A stretch of DNA of 28,187 bases from Neisseria lactamica (GCA_001067655.1 JUNU01000017.1:1-28187), one strand, 5' to 3'. Counted from the first letter of the stretch, positions 9,701-17,391 are shown. Notes: generated from the sequence alone by a model not told the origin. Numbers and translations are program-made.

Positions 9701-10017
9701 GGGCGGTAGTCGCTTACGCAGATGAGGAAAACTGGACCGTAATGGATGAAAGCTTCGAATTTAGATTTGCACTTTATTCAAATGATTTAATTAAAGTTCA
9801 ACTTAAAAAAGACAGCTTTTTAGGTTACTTTTCAGGATTAGATCGAGCCACTGGAGCCATTTCTCTTCGGGAGCATGATTTGGAAAAATCAAAAGGTAAA
9901 GACGGTATGCATCGTATCGGCGTTAAAACCGCCCTTTCCTTTCAAAAATACCAAATCGACGAACTCGGTAAAGAAATCAGACCATGTCGTCTGAAAAAAC
10001 GTCCGCCCGTCCGTTAA
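6772..10017 (+). CDS. cas9: Type II-C Cas9 endonuclease, NmeCas9 family
   Basis: This 1081-aa RNA-guided nuclease closely follows N. meningitidis Cas9 (1082 aa). RuvC-I has Asp16 in LGLDIGIASVGWA, the arginine-rich bridge helix follows from about residue 50, the HNH site is EIDHALPFSRTWDDSFNNK (His588), and RuvC-III has HHALDAVVVA. The last ~100 residues (PAM-interacting domain) read DEENWTVMDESFEF and RATGAISLREHD, nearer to Nme2Cas9 than to Nme1Cas9, before the shared end GVKTALSFQKYQ. I chose the ATG at 6772 (MTAFKPNPLNYILGLD), which aligns with known orthologues and follows GGAG at 6762-6765; an ATG 63 bp upstream is rejected. DUS copies lie in frame at 7452-7463 and 7959-7970. cas1 and cas2 follow, with no csn2 or cas4, which defines II-C. 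Confidence 0.97.
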   Translation: MTAFKPNPLNYILGLDIGIASVGWAMVEIDNEENPIRLIDLGVRVFERAEVPKTGDSLAAARRAARSIRRLTRRRAHRLLRARRLLKHEGVLKPEDFDENGFIKLLPNTPWQLRAAALDRRLAPLEWAAVLLHLVKHRGYLSQRKNEGETADKELGALLKGVADNAHALQAGDFRTPAELALNKFEKESGHIRNQRGDYSHTFSRKDLQAELVLLFEKQKEFGNPHVSDDLKNGIENLLMTQRPALSGDAIQKMLGHCTFEPAEPKAAKNTYTAERFIWLTKLNNLRILNQGNERPLTDAERTTLMDEPYKKSKLTYAQARKLLDLDDTAFFKGLRYGKDNAESATLMEMKAYHAISRALEKEGLKDKKSPLSISPELQDEIGTAFSLFKTDEDITGRLKGCLQSEILDALLKHISFDKFVQISLKALRRIVPLMEQGKRYDEACAEIYGDHHGRKNSEETLYLPPIPADEIRNPVVLRALSQARKVINAVVRRYGSPARIHIETAREVGKSFKDRKEIEKRQEENRKDREKAAAKFREYFPNFVGEPKSKDILKLRLYEQQHGKCLYSGKVIDIRRLNEKGYVEIDHALPFSRTWDDSFNNKVLVLGSENQNKGNRTPYEYFNGKDNSREWLEFKARVETSRFPHSKKQRVLLQKFDEEGFKERNLNDTRYVNRFLCQFVADHMQLTGKGKRRVFASNGQITNLLRGFWGLHKVRAENDRHHALDAVVVACSTVAMQQRITRFVRYKEMNAFDGKTVDKETGEVLHQKTHFPQPWEFFTQEVMIRVFDKPDGEPEFEEADTPEKLRALLAEKLPSRPEAIHEYVMPLFVSRAPNRKMSGQGHMETVKSAKRLNEGISVLRVPLTQLKLKDLEKMVNREREPKVYAGLKARLEAHKDDPAKAFAEPFYKHDKAGNPTQQVKAVRIEQVQKTGVLVRNRNGVADNATMVRVDVFEKAGKYYLVPIYSWQVAKGILPDRAVVAYADEENWTVMDESFEFRFALYSNDLIKVQLKKDSFLGYFSGLDRATGAISLREHDLEKSKGKDGMHRIGVKTALSFQKYQIDELGKEIRPCRLKKRPPVR

Positions 10018-10088
10018 GTAAACTCATCCCTGTTTCAGACGACCTGAAGCAGGGATTTTTCGTTGCACAAACACAAAGGAGAAAACAC

Positions 10089-11003
10089 ATGACATGGCGC
10101 AGCCTGCTTATCCAAAACAGCGGCAAACTGTCGTTGCACCGCAAACAAATGCTGATTCGTCAAAACGGAGAATCTTATACCGTCCCCTTAGAAGACATTG
10201 CTGTCATTGTTGTCGAACATCGGGAAACACTGATTACCGCCCCGCTTTTATCGGCATTGGCAGAATATGGAACGACTCTGCTGACTTGCGACGAACAATT
10301 CCTACCCTGCGGCCAATGGCTGCCTTACTCGCAATACCACCGCCAATTAAAAACCCTCAAACTGCAGCTGAATATCAGCGAACCCTTAAAAAAGCAACTT
10401 TGGCAACATATCGTCCGTCGAAAAATCCTCAACCAAGCATTTGTTGCCGACGAAACAGGCAATGACATTGCGGCTAAACGGCTACGCGCATTGGCTGCCG
10501 AAGTTCGCTCCGGCGATACAGGGAACCGCGAAGCTCAAGCCGCTGCTCTCTATTTTCAAGCCGTGTTTGGAGAAAAATTTACCCGCAACGACAACAATGC
10601 CGTCAATGCCAGTCTGAATTACGCCTATGCCGTGATTCGTGCCGCCGTTGCCCGATCCCTCGCCTTATATGGTTGGTTGCCCGCATTGGGACTGTTTCAT
10701 AAAAGCGAACTCAATCCCTTCAATCTTGCCGACGACTTTATCGAACCATTGCGCCCGCTTGTCGACCTGACCATACTGAATCTGAAAGAGCAAGGTCGTC
10801 TGAAAAGCGAATTAACACCACAAACCAAACAAGCCTTGATCAGAATCCTGCACTCCCAAGTCGGCATCGAACAGCAGACCTTCAGTACACTGGCAGCCAT
10901 AGACAAAATGATTGCCTCATTCCAGCCAAGCCTCGCCGCCAAAAACGTCAAACTGCTGAAACTGCCCGAAATCCTGCCTTTAAAAGAATATCAATATGAG
11001 TGA
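10089..11003 (+). CDS. cas1: CRISPR integrase Cas1 (type II-C)
   Basis: The 304-aa protein inserts new spacers together with Cas2. Its length and start (MTWRSLLIQNSGKLSLHRKQ) match type II Cas1. A likely catalytic Glu lies in AAEVRSGDTGNREAQAAALY, and the later metal ligands lie in the GLFHKSELNPFNLADDFIEP segment. The ATG at 10089 is preceded by AAGGAG at good spacing; the open frame extends 105 bp upstream into the end of cas9, but that part overlaps cas9 and a DUS (10034-10045). Another in-frame DUS is at 10793-10804. The stop overlaps the cas2 start by 8 bp. Confidence 0.96.
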   Translation: MTWRSLLIQNSGKLSLHRKQMLIRQNGESYTVPLEDIAVIVVEHRETLITAPLLSALAEYGTTLLTCDEQFLPCGQWLPYSQYHRQLKTLKLQLNISEPLKKQLWQHIVRRKILNQAFVADETGNDIAAKRLRALAAEVRSGDTGNREAQAAALYFQAVFGEKFTRNDNNAVNASLNYAYAVIRAAVARSLALYGWLPALGLFHKSELNPFNLADDFIEPLRPLVDLTILNLKEQGRLKSELTPQTKQALIRILHSQVGIEQQTFSTLAAIDKMIASFQPSLAAKNVKLLKLPEILPLKEYQYE

Positions 11004-11322
11004 GGCAAAGTTTATGCGGATTATCGTCTTTTTCGACCTGCCGGTTACCACCGTCGCCAAACGCAAAGCCGCCAACCAATTCCGACATTTCCTATTGAAA
11101 GACGGCTATCAAATGCTGCAACTTTCCGTGTACAGCCGGATTGTCAAAGGCAGAGATGCGTTGCAGAAACACCACAACAGACTATGCGCCAACCTGCCGC
11201 AAGAAGGCTCGATACGCTGTTTGGAAGTAACAGAAAAGCAGTTTGCCGCCATGAAACTGCTTTTAGGCGAACTCAAAACCCAAGAAAAAAAGGTCAATTC
11301 AGACCAATTATTGCTGTTCTAA
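10996..11322 (+). CDS. cas2: CRISPR adaptation protein Cas2
   Basis: The 108-aa protein has the Cas2 ferredoxin-like start MRIIVFFDLP with its conserved Asp, and typical family size. It bridges Cas1 dimers in the spacer-integration complex. It overlaps cas1 by 8 bp, so the two are translationally coupled. The in-frame ATG at 11014 (MRIIVF) is an alternative start, but the coupled ATG at 10996 is preferred. Only 63 bp separate its stop from the first CRISPR repeat, and a strong hairpin fills that gap. Confidence 0.95.
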   Translation: MSEAKFMRIIVFFDLPVTTVAKRKAANQFRHFLLKDGYQMLQLSVYSRIVKGRDALQKHHNRLCANLPQEGSIRCLEVTEKQFAAMKLLLGELKTQEKKVNSDQLLLF

Positions 11323-11345
11323 TCTCCGTTTTTTAGACAAAAGAA

Positions 11346-11380
11346 AGCAGGGAATCCTTATAAAATAAGGATTCCCTGCT
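11346..11380 (-). terminator. 16-bp hairpin between cas2 and the array, array terminator
   Basis: AGCAGGGAATCCTTAT (11346-11361) and its perfect complement (11365-11380) flank a 3-base loop, 5 bp from the first repeat. On the minus strand it is followed by TTTCTTTTG, as expected for an intrinsic terminator of the minus-strand array transcript. It may also stop cas transcription on the plus strand, though there is no T run on that side, or mark the integration end. Confidence 0.7.
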
Positions 11381-11385
11381 GAGGT

Positions 11386-13203
11386 ATTGTAGCACTGCGA
11401 AATGAGAAAGGGAGCTACAGCCTCGACCATGTTGCCGATAGATGACGCACCATTGTAGCACTGCGAAATGAGAAAGGGAGCTACAGCTCGCAAAGCGGCA
11501 AGATATACAGGTCGTCTATTGTAGCACTGCGAAATGAGAAAGGGAGCTACAGCATTTTTGTCCGCAATAACCCGCCATGATTGATTGTAGCACTGCGAAA
11601 TGAGAAAGGGAGCTACAGCCGGTTGCATTGGCTAACGCTTCTGCCTGATATTGTAGCACTGCGAAATGAGAAAGGGAGCTACAGCCATTCGTGCGCTGGA
11701 TGTTTCGTGAGCGGCATTGTAGCACTGCGAAATGAGAAAGGGAGCTACAGCAACACCTAACGGGGTCGGCATTTCTTCGCTATTGTAGCACTGCGAAATG
11801 AGAAAGGGAGCTACAGCTATGCTTGATTTTAACGGCTTGCCTATGCCATTGTAGCACTGCGAAATGAGAAAGGGAGCTACAGCGGCCTTTAGTCGGCATC
11901 TTGATTATGTCAAATTGTAGCACTGCGAAATGAGAAAGGGAGCTACAGCCTGATTTTGGTAACCTGGTCTCGCAAATCTATTGTAGCACTGCGAAATGAG
12001 AAAGGGAGCTACAGCGTATGAGCAGACGATTACCCGGAAGCTCTTATTGTAGCACTGCGAAATGAGAAAGGGAGCTACAGCGCAACCGCTGGCGGCGATA
12101 TGTGGGGCGGCATTGTAGCACTGCGAAATGAGAAAGGGAGCTACAGCTGGTACGCCGGAGGCAAACGCACCCGTAATATTGTAGCACTGCGAAATGAGAA
12201 AGGGAGCTACAGCCACGCCGAGAGTGCCTATTTTATCGGCGAAATTGTAGCACTGCGAAATGAGAAAGGGAGCTACAGCTGGACGCGGTAACAATCGTCC
12301 CAGCCTGCCATTGTAGCACTGCGAAATGAGAAAGGGAGCTACAGCAAGACTTCCGCATTCCTCAACTGGAGCTGGATTGTAGCACTGCGAAATGAGAAAG
12401 GGAGCTACAGCGGCTTTGATGGGCGAAGCCGCCGTCATCGCATTGTAGCACTGCGAAATGAGAAAGGGAGCTACAGCCATGTTCCAAGGCGGCTTTCAGC
12501 TTTTCGAATTGTAGCACTGCGAAATGAGAAAGGGAGCTACAGCTTACCGCGTACCATCAGTTGCACGGCCTTGATTGTAGCACTGCGAAATGAGAAAGGG
12601 AGCTACAGCGAGAACGGCAACCGTCCCGAAATCGACTTGATTGTAGCACTGCGAAATGAGAAAGGGAGCTACAGCGTGGAGCTTTCGGATGAAAACCTCC
12701 GTTCCATTGTAGCACTGCGAAATGAGAAAGGGAGCTACAGCGGTGCATTCGTTTGGTGTGGCTCTGCCATGATTGTAGCACTGCGAAATGAGAAAGGGAG
12801 CTACAGCTAGTGAATTGACCGTCTGCACTGCTTACGCATTGTAGCACTGCGAAATGAGAAAGGGAGCTACAGCTGAAGCCGTGCACTGGAGCGGAGATGA
12901 GCGATTGTAGCACTGCGAAATGAGAAAGGGAGCTACAGCATAACAACCTTTCGTTAGTTGCTTAGTACTATTGTAGCACTGCGAAATGAGAAAGGGAGCT
13001 ACAGCTTGCACGCTTTTGTGCAATTTCAAAAGTGCATTGTAGCACTGCGAAATGAGAAAGGGAGCTACAGCCAAGCTGGCAAACGGCAACATCGACCCGG
13101 CATTGTAGCACTGCGAAATGAGAAAGGGAGCTACAGCCTCCAGCCTTTGTCATGCTGCAATTTCTCGATTGTAGCACTGTGAAATAAGAAAGAATAAAAT
13201 CAG
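11386..13203 (-). CRISPR. CRISPR array, 28 repeats and 27 spacers
   Basis: A 36-bp repeat (plus strand ATTGTAGCACTGCGAAATGA, ending GGGAGCTACAGC) recurs every 66 bp with 30-nt spacers throughout. The last copy at 13168-13203 is degenerate after about its first 28 bases. The reverse complement matches the meningococcal repeat except near its first bases (GCTGTAGC instead of GTTGTAGC), so crRNAs are read from the minus strand and pair with the tracrRNA anti-repeat. The end of each repeat on that strand (GTGCTACAAT) is an extended -10 element, known in N. meningitidis to start transcription inside each following spacer. The degenerate copy marks the probable old end and the cas2 side the probable acquisition end. 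I saw no duplicated spacers. Confidence 0.98.
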
Positions 13204-13230
13204 AAGTTGACACCGCATATTACTTCCCGC

Positions 13231-13270
13231 AGGTCGTCTGAAAGCTCGATTTGCCTTTTTCAGACGACCT
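13231..13270. terminator. Inverted DUS pair between the array and nrdR
   Basis: DUS copies at 13231-13242 and 13259-13270 form a stem of 13 bp followed by TTTT on the plus strand. It would insulate nrdR from the array. The 155 bp between array and nrdR hold this pair and probably an nrdR promoter, which I cannot place precisely. Confidence 0.65.
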
Positions 13271-13357
13271 TTTCAACCCATAATAAACCCACCGACTATA
13301 CGGGAATAGCTCAATCGGCTACAATTCCGTTTCACAAACAAATAAATTCAAAAACTT

Positions 13358-13819
13358 ATGAAATGTCCGTTTTGTCAGCATCCCAATACTCAAGTCACCG
13401 ATTCGCGGCTCTTGGAAGAGACGAACAGCATCCGCCGCCGCCGCCGTTGCGTGGAGTGCGGGCAGCGGTTCAGTACGTTTGAAACGGTCGAAATGCGGAT
13501 GCCTCAGGTGATTAAATCCAATGGTACGCGCGTGGCGTTTAATCCGCACAAGCTGAAAACCAGTTTGGAACGGGCTTTGCACAAACGTCCGATTGCTCAG
13601 GAAAAAATCGACGAAACGGTCGCGCTGATTGAGCAGCGTCTGTATCAGTCGGGCAAAAAGGAAGTGCCGTCGCGCATGGTGGGCGAAATGGCGATGGAGG
13701 AATTGGCAAAAATCGATCAGGTCGCTTATGTCCGTTTTGCTTCCGTTTATAAAAGTTTCAACGACGTGTCCGAGTTTACTCAGGCAATCGCCACGCTGGT
13801 GCAGACCGACGGGAAATAG
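13358..13819 (+). CDS. nrdR: Transcriptional repressor NrdR
   Basis: The 153-aa protein represses ribonucleotide reductase genes by binding NrdR boxes in response to ATP/dATP. The N-terminal zinc ribbon uses Cys3, Cys6, Cys31 and Cys34 (MKCPFCQHPN and RRRRRCVECGQRFSTFE), followed by the ATP-cone domain (VIKSNGTRVAFNPHKLKTSL). Length and start are those of the family. It is followed by a DUS at its stop codon (13818-13829), then a lipoprotein gene and ribD; nrdR and ribD are often neighbours in proteobacteria. Confidence 0.96.
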   Translation: MKCPFCQHPNTQVTDSRLLEETNSIRRRRRCVECGQRFSTFETVEMRMPQVIKSNGTRVAFNPHKLKTSLERALHKRPIAQEKIDETVALIEQRLYQSGKKEVPSRMVGEMAMEELAKIDQVAYVRFASVYKSFNDVSEFTQAIATLVQTDGK

Positions 13820-13859
13820 GTCGTCTGAAAGCGGTGTGTTGATGATAAAGAGGATGTTT

Positions 13860-14390
13860 ATGAAAAGAGTGTTATCCGTAGCCGCCGCATTATTCTGCCT
13901 TGCCGCGTGCAGCCCCGAGCAGAACAATGCCGCGCCGAAAGCCGCCTCCGATACGGTTCAAACGCTGACGAGCATGGACGGCAAAATTTCCATCTCCGTT
14001 CACAACAGCCACTTCACCGACATCATCGCCGATTCCGCCCGCCATCCGAAAAACGTTCCCGCCTCCAGCCTGATTCTGCTCCAACACGACCCTGAAGCGC
14101 GCATTACGATTTATGCGTCAAACAACGGTCCTGCACAAACGGATGCCAAAGCCTATTTCGCCGAACTCAAAACCGCGCTGCAATCGGACGAAACTCAAAA
14201 TGTCCGTGTCGGCATCGCCACCGACAACCGCATGAATTACCAAACCGACCGCGAAGACCGGCAAGGAAAGTTCAACCAATACTGCATCGCTATTCACGAA
14301 GCCAATATTTATACCGTTTGCGCGTACAGCCATCACGCGGGTCAGAAGGAATTGTCGGAAGTATTGAAAGAATTGAGCTTGTCGCGTTAA
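13860..14390 (+). CDS. Small lipoprotein of unknown function
   Basis: The 176-aa precursor starts MKRVLSVAAALFCLAACSPE, a lipoprotein signal with lipobox LAAC and Cys17 as the lipidated residue. The mature part is soluble, with a predicted mix of beta strands and helices, and contains two cysteines (in FNQYCIAIHE and YTVCAYSHH) that could form a disulfide. I do not recognise a named family. The start at 13860 is set by the signal peptide and by AGAGGA at 13849-13854; an ATG two codons upstream is a weaker alternative. It lies between nrdR and ribD on the same strand, with a single DUS in each gap. Confidence 0.8.
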   Translation: MKRVLSVAAALFCLAACSPEQNNAAPKAASDTVQTLTSMDGKISISVHNSHFTDIIADSARHPKNVPASSLILLQHDPEARITIYASNNGPAQTDAKAYFAELKTALQSDETQNVRVGIATDNRMNYQTDREDRQGKFNQYCIAIHEANIYTVCAYSHHAGQKELSEVLKELSLSR

Positions 14391-14460
14391 TGCGTTGACG
14401 AACGGAATACGGCGAAAGAAAAGGTCGTCTGAAAACGGAAAACTTTAAGAAATCCACATT

Positions 14461-15558
14461 ATGTTTGATTGTATTGATACCCAAATGATGCAAAACGCCC
14501 TTGCCCTTGCGCGGCTCGGGCGTTTTTCCACTTCACCCAACCCGCGCGTCGGCTGCGTGATTGCACACGGCAGCCAAATCGTCGGGCAGGGGTTTCATGT
14601 TAAAGCGGGCGAACCGCATGCCGAAGTGCATGCGCTGCGGCAGGCGGGCGAAATGGCGCGCGGAGCGACGGCTTATGTGACGCTCGAACCGTGCAGCCAT
14701 TATGGCCGCACACCACCCTGTGCCGAAGCCCTGATCGGCTCGGGCGTGTCGCGTGTGGTCGCCGCCATGACCGACCCCAACCCGCTGGTGGCAGGCAAAG
14801 GTTTGGCAATGCTGGAAGCCGCAGGCATCCGTACCGAAAGCGGTTTGCTGGAAACCGAAGCGCGCGAACTCAACTGCGGCTTTCTTTCCCGTATCGAACG
14901 CGGCCGCCCGTTTGTCCGCATCAAATGCGCCGCCAGCTTGGACGGCAAAACCGCGCTCGCCGATGGACGCAGCTACTGGATTACCGGCGAAGCCGCAAGG
15001 GCGGACGTGCAAACCTTACGCGCGGAAAGCTGCGCCGTCTTAACCGGCATCGGCACGGTGCTTGCCGACAACCCGCGCTTCAACGTCCGCGCCTTCCCGA
15101 CCCTGCGCCAACCCGCGCGTATCGTATTGGACAGCAAACTGCAAATGCCGTTGGGCAGCCACATGGTTTCAGACGACCTCAGCCCCACCATCATCGTAAC
15201 CGCCGTCGATGATGAAGAACGCCTCAAACCATACCGCGCGTTCAGTCATATCCGCATCTTGAGGTCGTCTGAAAACGCCGCCGGACGTATAGACCTTGCC
15301 GCACTGCTGCCCCAATTGGCAGAGCTGGGCTACGGCGAGATTATGGTCGAAGCGGGCGCGACGCTGACCTCCGCCTTTATCGAAGCAGGCTTGGCAGATG
15401 AAATCGTGTTGTACCAAGCGCCGAAAATATTAGGCGAAGGCAGAAGCCTGCTCACCCTCCCCGCCAACCCTGCCGTTTTGACTTCGGAAGGCGAGTGGGA
15501 AAGTCGTTCGGTAGAACTGATCGGGCAGGACGTAAAATGGGTTTTGCGTAAAAAATAG
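14461..15558 (+). CDS. ribD: Bifunctional riboflavin biosynthesis deaminase/reductase RibD
   Basis: The 365-aa enzyme carries out two early steps of riboflavin synthesis: deamination of the diaminohydroxy-phosphoribosylamino-pyrimidine and reduction of the ribose side chain. The N-terminal deaminase has its zinc site in HAE (residues 53-55) and PCSHYGRTPPC (Cys78 and Cys87). The C-terminal reductase starts near residue 155 (FVRIKCAASLDGKTAL). Length and domain order are normal. Two DUS copies lie in coding sequence (15168-15179 and 15262-15273, inverted relative to each other) and one lies 28 bp before the start (14422-14433). An inverted DUS pair ends the unit. Confidence 0.96.
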   Translation: MFDCIDTQMMQNALALARLGRFSTSPNPRVGCVIAHGSQIVGQGFHVKAGEPHAEVHALRQAGEMARGATAYVTLEPCSHYGRTPPCAEALIGSGVSRVVAAMTDPNPLVAGKGLAMLEAAGIRTESGLLETEARELNCGFLSRIERGRPFVRIKCAASLDGKTALADGRSYWITGEAARADVQTLRAESCAVLTGIGTVLADNPRFNVRAFPTLRQPARIVLDSKLQMPLGSHMVSDDLSPTIIVTAVDDEERLKPYRAFSHIRILRSSENAAGRIDLAALLPQLAELGYGEIMVEAGATLTSAFIEAGLADEIVLYQAPKILGEGRSLLTLPANPAVLTSEGEWESRSVELIGQDVKWVLRKK

Positions 15559-15575
15559 GCTGATGAACACACAAG

Positions 15576-15618
15576 AAAGGTCGTCTGAAAACTGATTTTC
15601 GGTTTTCAGACGACCTTT
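15576..15618 (+). terminator. Inverted DUS pair, ribD terminator
   Basis: A perfect 17-bp stem (15576-15592 with 15602-15618), built on DUS copies at 15578-15589 and 15605-15616, is followed by TT on the plus strand. It starts 18 bp after the ribD stop. Confidence 0.85.
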
Positions 15619-15621
15619 TTG

Positions 15622-16063
15622 TCAGAAGCAACGATATTTGACCGTATCGCCCGATCTGCTTGCCAGTGTTACAAATACCGCATCAACATATACCTTAGTA
15701 ATATTAATTTTAGGTTAAATTACGCAAATATATTAATACTAATTTTTATTAATTATTTGTATTTCCGATATTATATTTAGTCACTACCGGTATAGTCATC
15801 ACTAAAAATAATACAATTCAAAATCTTACCGCCCAGCTTGATTATAATATTTGCATAAACATTTCCCAACACTCCATTATCGTCGGGCAATGCTGCATTT
15901 GCACATGCAAAACTTTTACGTCCAAAACCAATCTTAGGGAAAGATTTATTTTTGACACCGACAAAACGGATTCCGACCATGCTGTTTTATGACAGCCGGC
16001 CGGGGTTCTGCTGCGGCATTTAGCACTGTGCGGCACGCCCTTTTCCATCACATGAGACTTGTC
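15622..16063. other. AT-rich intergenic region before the glycan locus
   Basis: This stretch is clearly more AT-rich than its surroundings, especially about 15670-15800, where TTAATATT-like runs dominate. It probably carries the promoter of the dehydrogenase gene, but I cannot choose one among many TA-rich hexamers. A 67-codon minus-strand open frame (15777-15980) gives no recognisable protein. There is no DUS here, unlike most gaps in the window. It may be imported or degenerate DNA at the edge of a variable locus. Confidence 0.5.
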
Positions 16064-17371
16064 ATGAAAAATATTACCATTCAGAAATTTGCAGATAAAA
16101 CCGCCAAAATCGGCATCGTCGGCTTGGGCTACGTCGGCCTGCCTCTGATGCTCCGCTATGTGGACATCGGTTATCAGGTTTTGGGCTTCGACATCGACAA
16201 AACCAAAGTCGACAAACTCAACAAAGGCGAAACCTACATCGAGCATATTCCTGCCGAGAAAATCGCCGCAGCCTCAAACAGCCTGTTTGAAGCCACCACC
16301 GACTTCTCCCGCATCGGCGAAGTGGAAGCCGTGATTTTGTGCGTACCGACTCCGTTGAACAAATACCGCGAGCCGGACATGAGCTTTGTTATCGACACTA
16401 CCGACGCGGTGAAACCTTACCTGCGCGCCGGTCAAGTATTGTCTTTGGAATCCACCACCTACCCAGGCACAACCGAAGAAGAATTGCTGCCACGCGTTGA
16501 GGAAGGCGGCTTGAAAGTCGGTAAAGACGTGTTCTTGGTTTACTCTCCGGAACGCGAAGACCCGGGTAACCCGAATTTTGAAACCCGTACCATCCCAAAA
16601 GTCATCGGCGGTCATACCCCTGCTTGTTTGGAAGTCGGTATCGCGCTGTACCAGCCTGCCATCGACAAAGTCGTACCGGTAAGCTCCACCAAAGCTGCCG
16701 AGCTGACCAAACTTCTGGAAAACATCCACCGCGCCGTGAACATCGGTTTGGTGAACGAGATGAAAATCGTCGCTGACAAAATGGATGTCGATATTCACGA
16801 AGTCATCGCCGCCGCGGCAACCAAACCGTTCGGCTTCGTCGCCTACTATCCCGGTCCGGGCTTGGGCGGACACTGCATCCCCATCGACCCGTTCTACCTG
16901 ACTTGGAAAGCGCGCGAATACGGCGTGAACACCCGCTTCATCGAGTTGGCAGGCGAAGTGAACTCCCACATGCCCGACTACGTCATCAGCAAAGTGGGCC
17001 TGGCTTTGAACGAACACAACCGTTCCATCAAAGACAGCAAAATCTTGGTTTTGGGTATCGCCTACAAGAAAAATGTGGACGACATGCGCGAAAGCCCGTC
17101 TGTGGAAGTGATGGACCGCCTGCACAAATTGGGTGCAAACATTTCCTACTCTGACCCGCACGTGCTTGAATTCCCATACATCCCCGGCCACCACTACTTC
17201 GACCTGAAGAGCGAGCCGCTGACGCCGGAAACCGTAGCGAAATACGACTGCGTGGTTCTGACCACCGACCATGACAAGTTTGACTACGACATGATTGCCG
17301 AACACGCCAAACTGATTGTCGATACGCGCGGCAAGTTCCCTGCGAAAAACCCGAAAGTCGTAAAAGCGTAA
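16064..17371 (+). CDS. UDP-N-acetylglucosamine 6-dehydrogenase, WbpA family
   Basis: The 435-aa enzyme belongs to the UDP-glucose/GDP-mannose dehydrogenase family and oxidises C6 of a UDP-sugar with two NAD. The Rossmann motif is GIVGLGYVGLP (residues 17-27), the catalytic Cys271 lies in GPGLGGHCIPIDPFYLTWKA, and the C-terminal domain has LGIAYKKNVDDMRESPS. It follows P. aeruginosa WbpA very closely as I remember it, including YIEHIP and VPTPLNKYREPDMSFV, so UDP-GlcNAc to UDP-GlcNAcA is the best guess. The ATG at 16064 gives a WbpA-like start; 16052 is an in-frame alternative. No wbpB, wbpE or wbpD homologues are in the window. A hairpin separates it from the flippase. Confidence 0.88.
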   Translation: MKNITIQKFADKTAKIGIVGLGYVGLPLMLRYVDIGYQVLGFDIDKTKVDKLNKGETYIEHIPAEKIAAASNSLFEATTDFSRIGEVEAVILCVPTPLNKYREPDMSFVIDTTDAVKPYLRAGQVLSLESTTYPGTTEEELLPRVEEGGLKVGKDVFLVYSPEREDPGNPNFETRTIPKVIGGHTPACLEVGIALYQPAIDKVVPVSSTKAAELTKLLENIHRAVNIGLVNEMKIVADKMDVDIHEVIAAAATKPFGFVAYYPGPGLGGHCIPIDPFYLTWKAREYGVNTRFIELAGEVNSHMPDYVISKVGLALNEHNRSIKDSKILVLGIAYKKNVDDMRESPSVEVMDRLHKLGANISYSDPHVLEFPYIPGHHYFDLKSEPLTPETVAKYDCVVLTTDHDKFDYDMIAEHAKLIVDTRGKFPAKNPKVVKA

Positions 17372-17391
17372 TACCTTTGACGATTGAGGCA

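Noticed and set aside
9984..10088. N-terminal extension of Cas1 overlapping the end of cas9
   Set aside because: Cas1 aligns from 10089, where AAGGAG is well placed; the extension is cas9 3' sequence plus a DUS.
11308..13182. Several long open frames on both strands across the CRISPR array, encoding repeats such as APFLISQCYN or VALRNEKGSYS
   Set aside because: The 66-bp period is a multiple of three and the repeats lack stops in several frames, so these frames are an artefact of the array.
16274..17305. 343-codon minus-strand frame opposite the dehydrogenase
   Set aside because: Antisense shadow of a strongly conserved enzyme; its protein has no recognisable motif.
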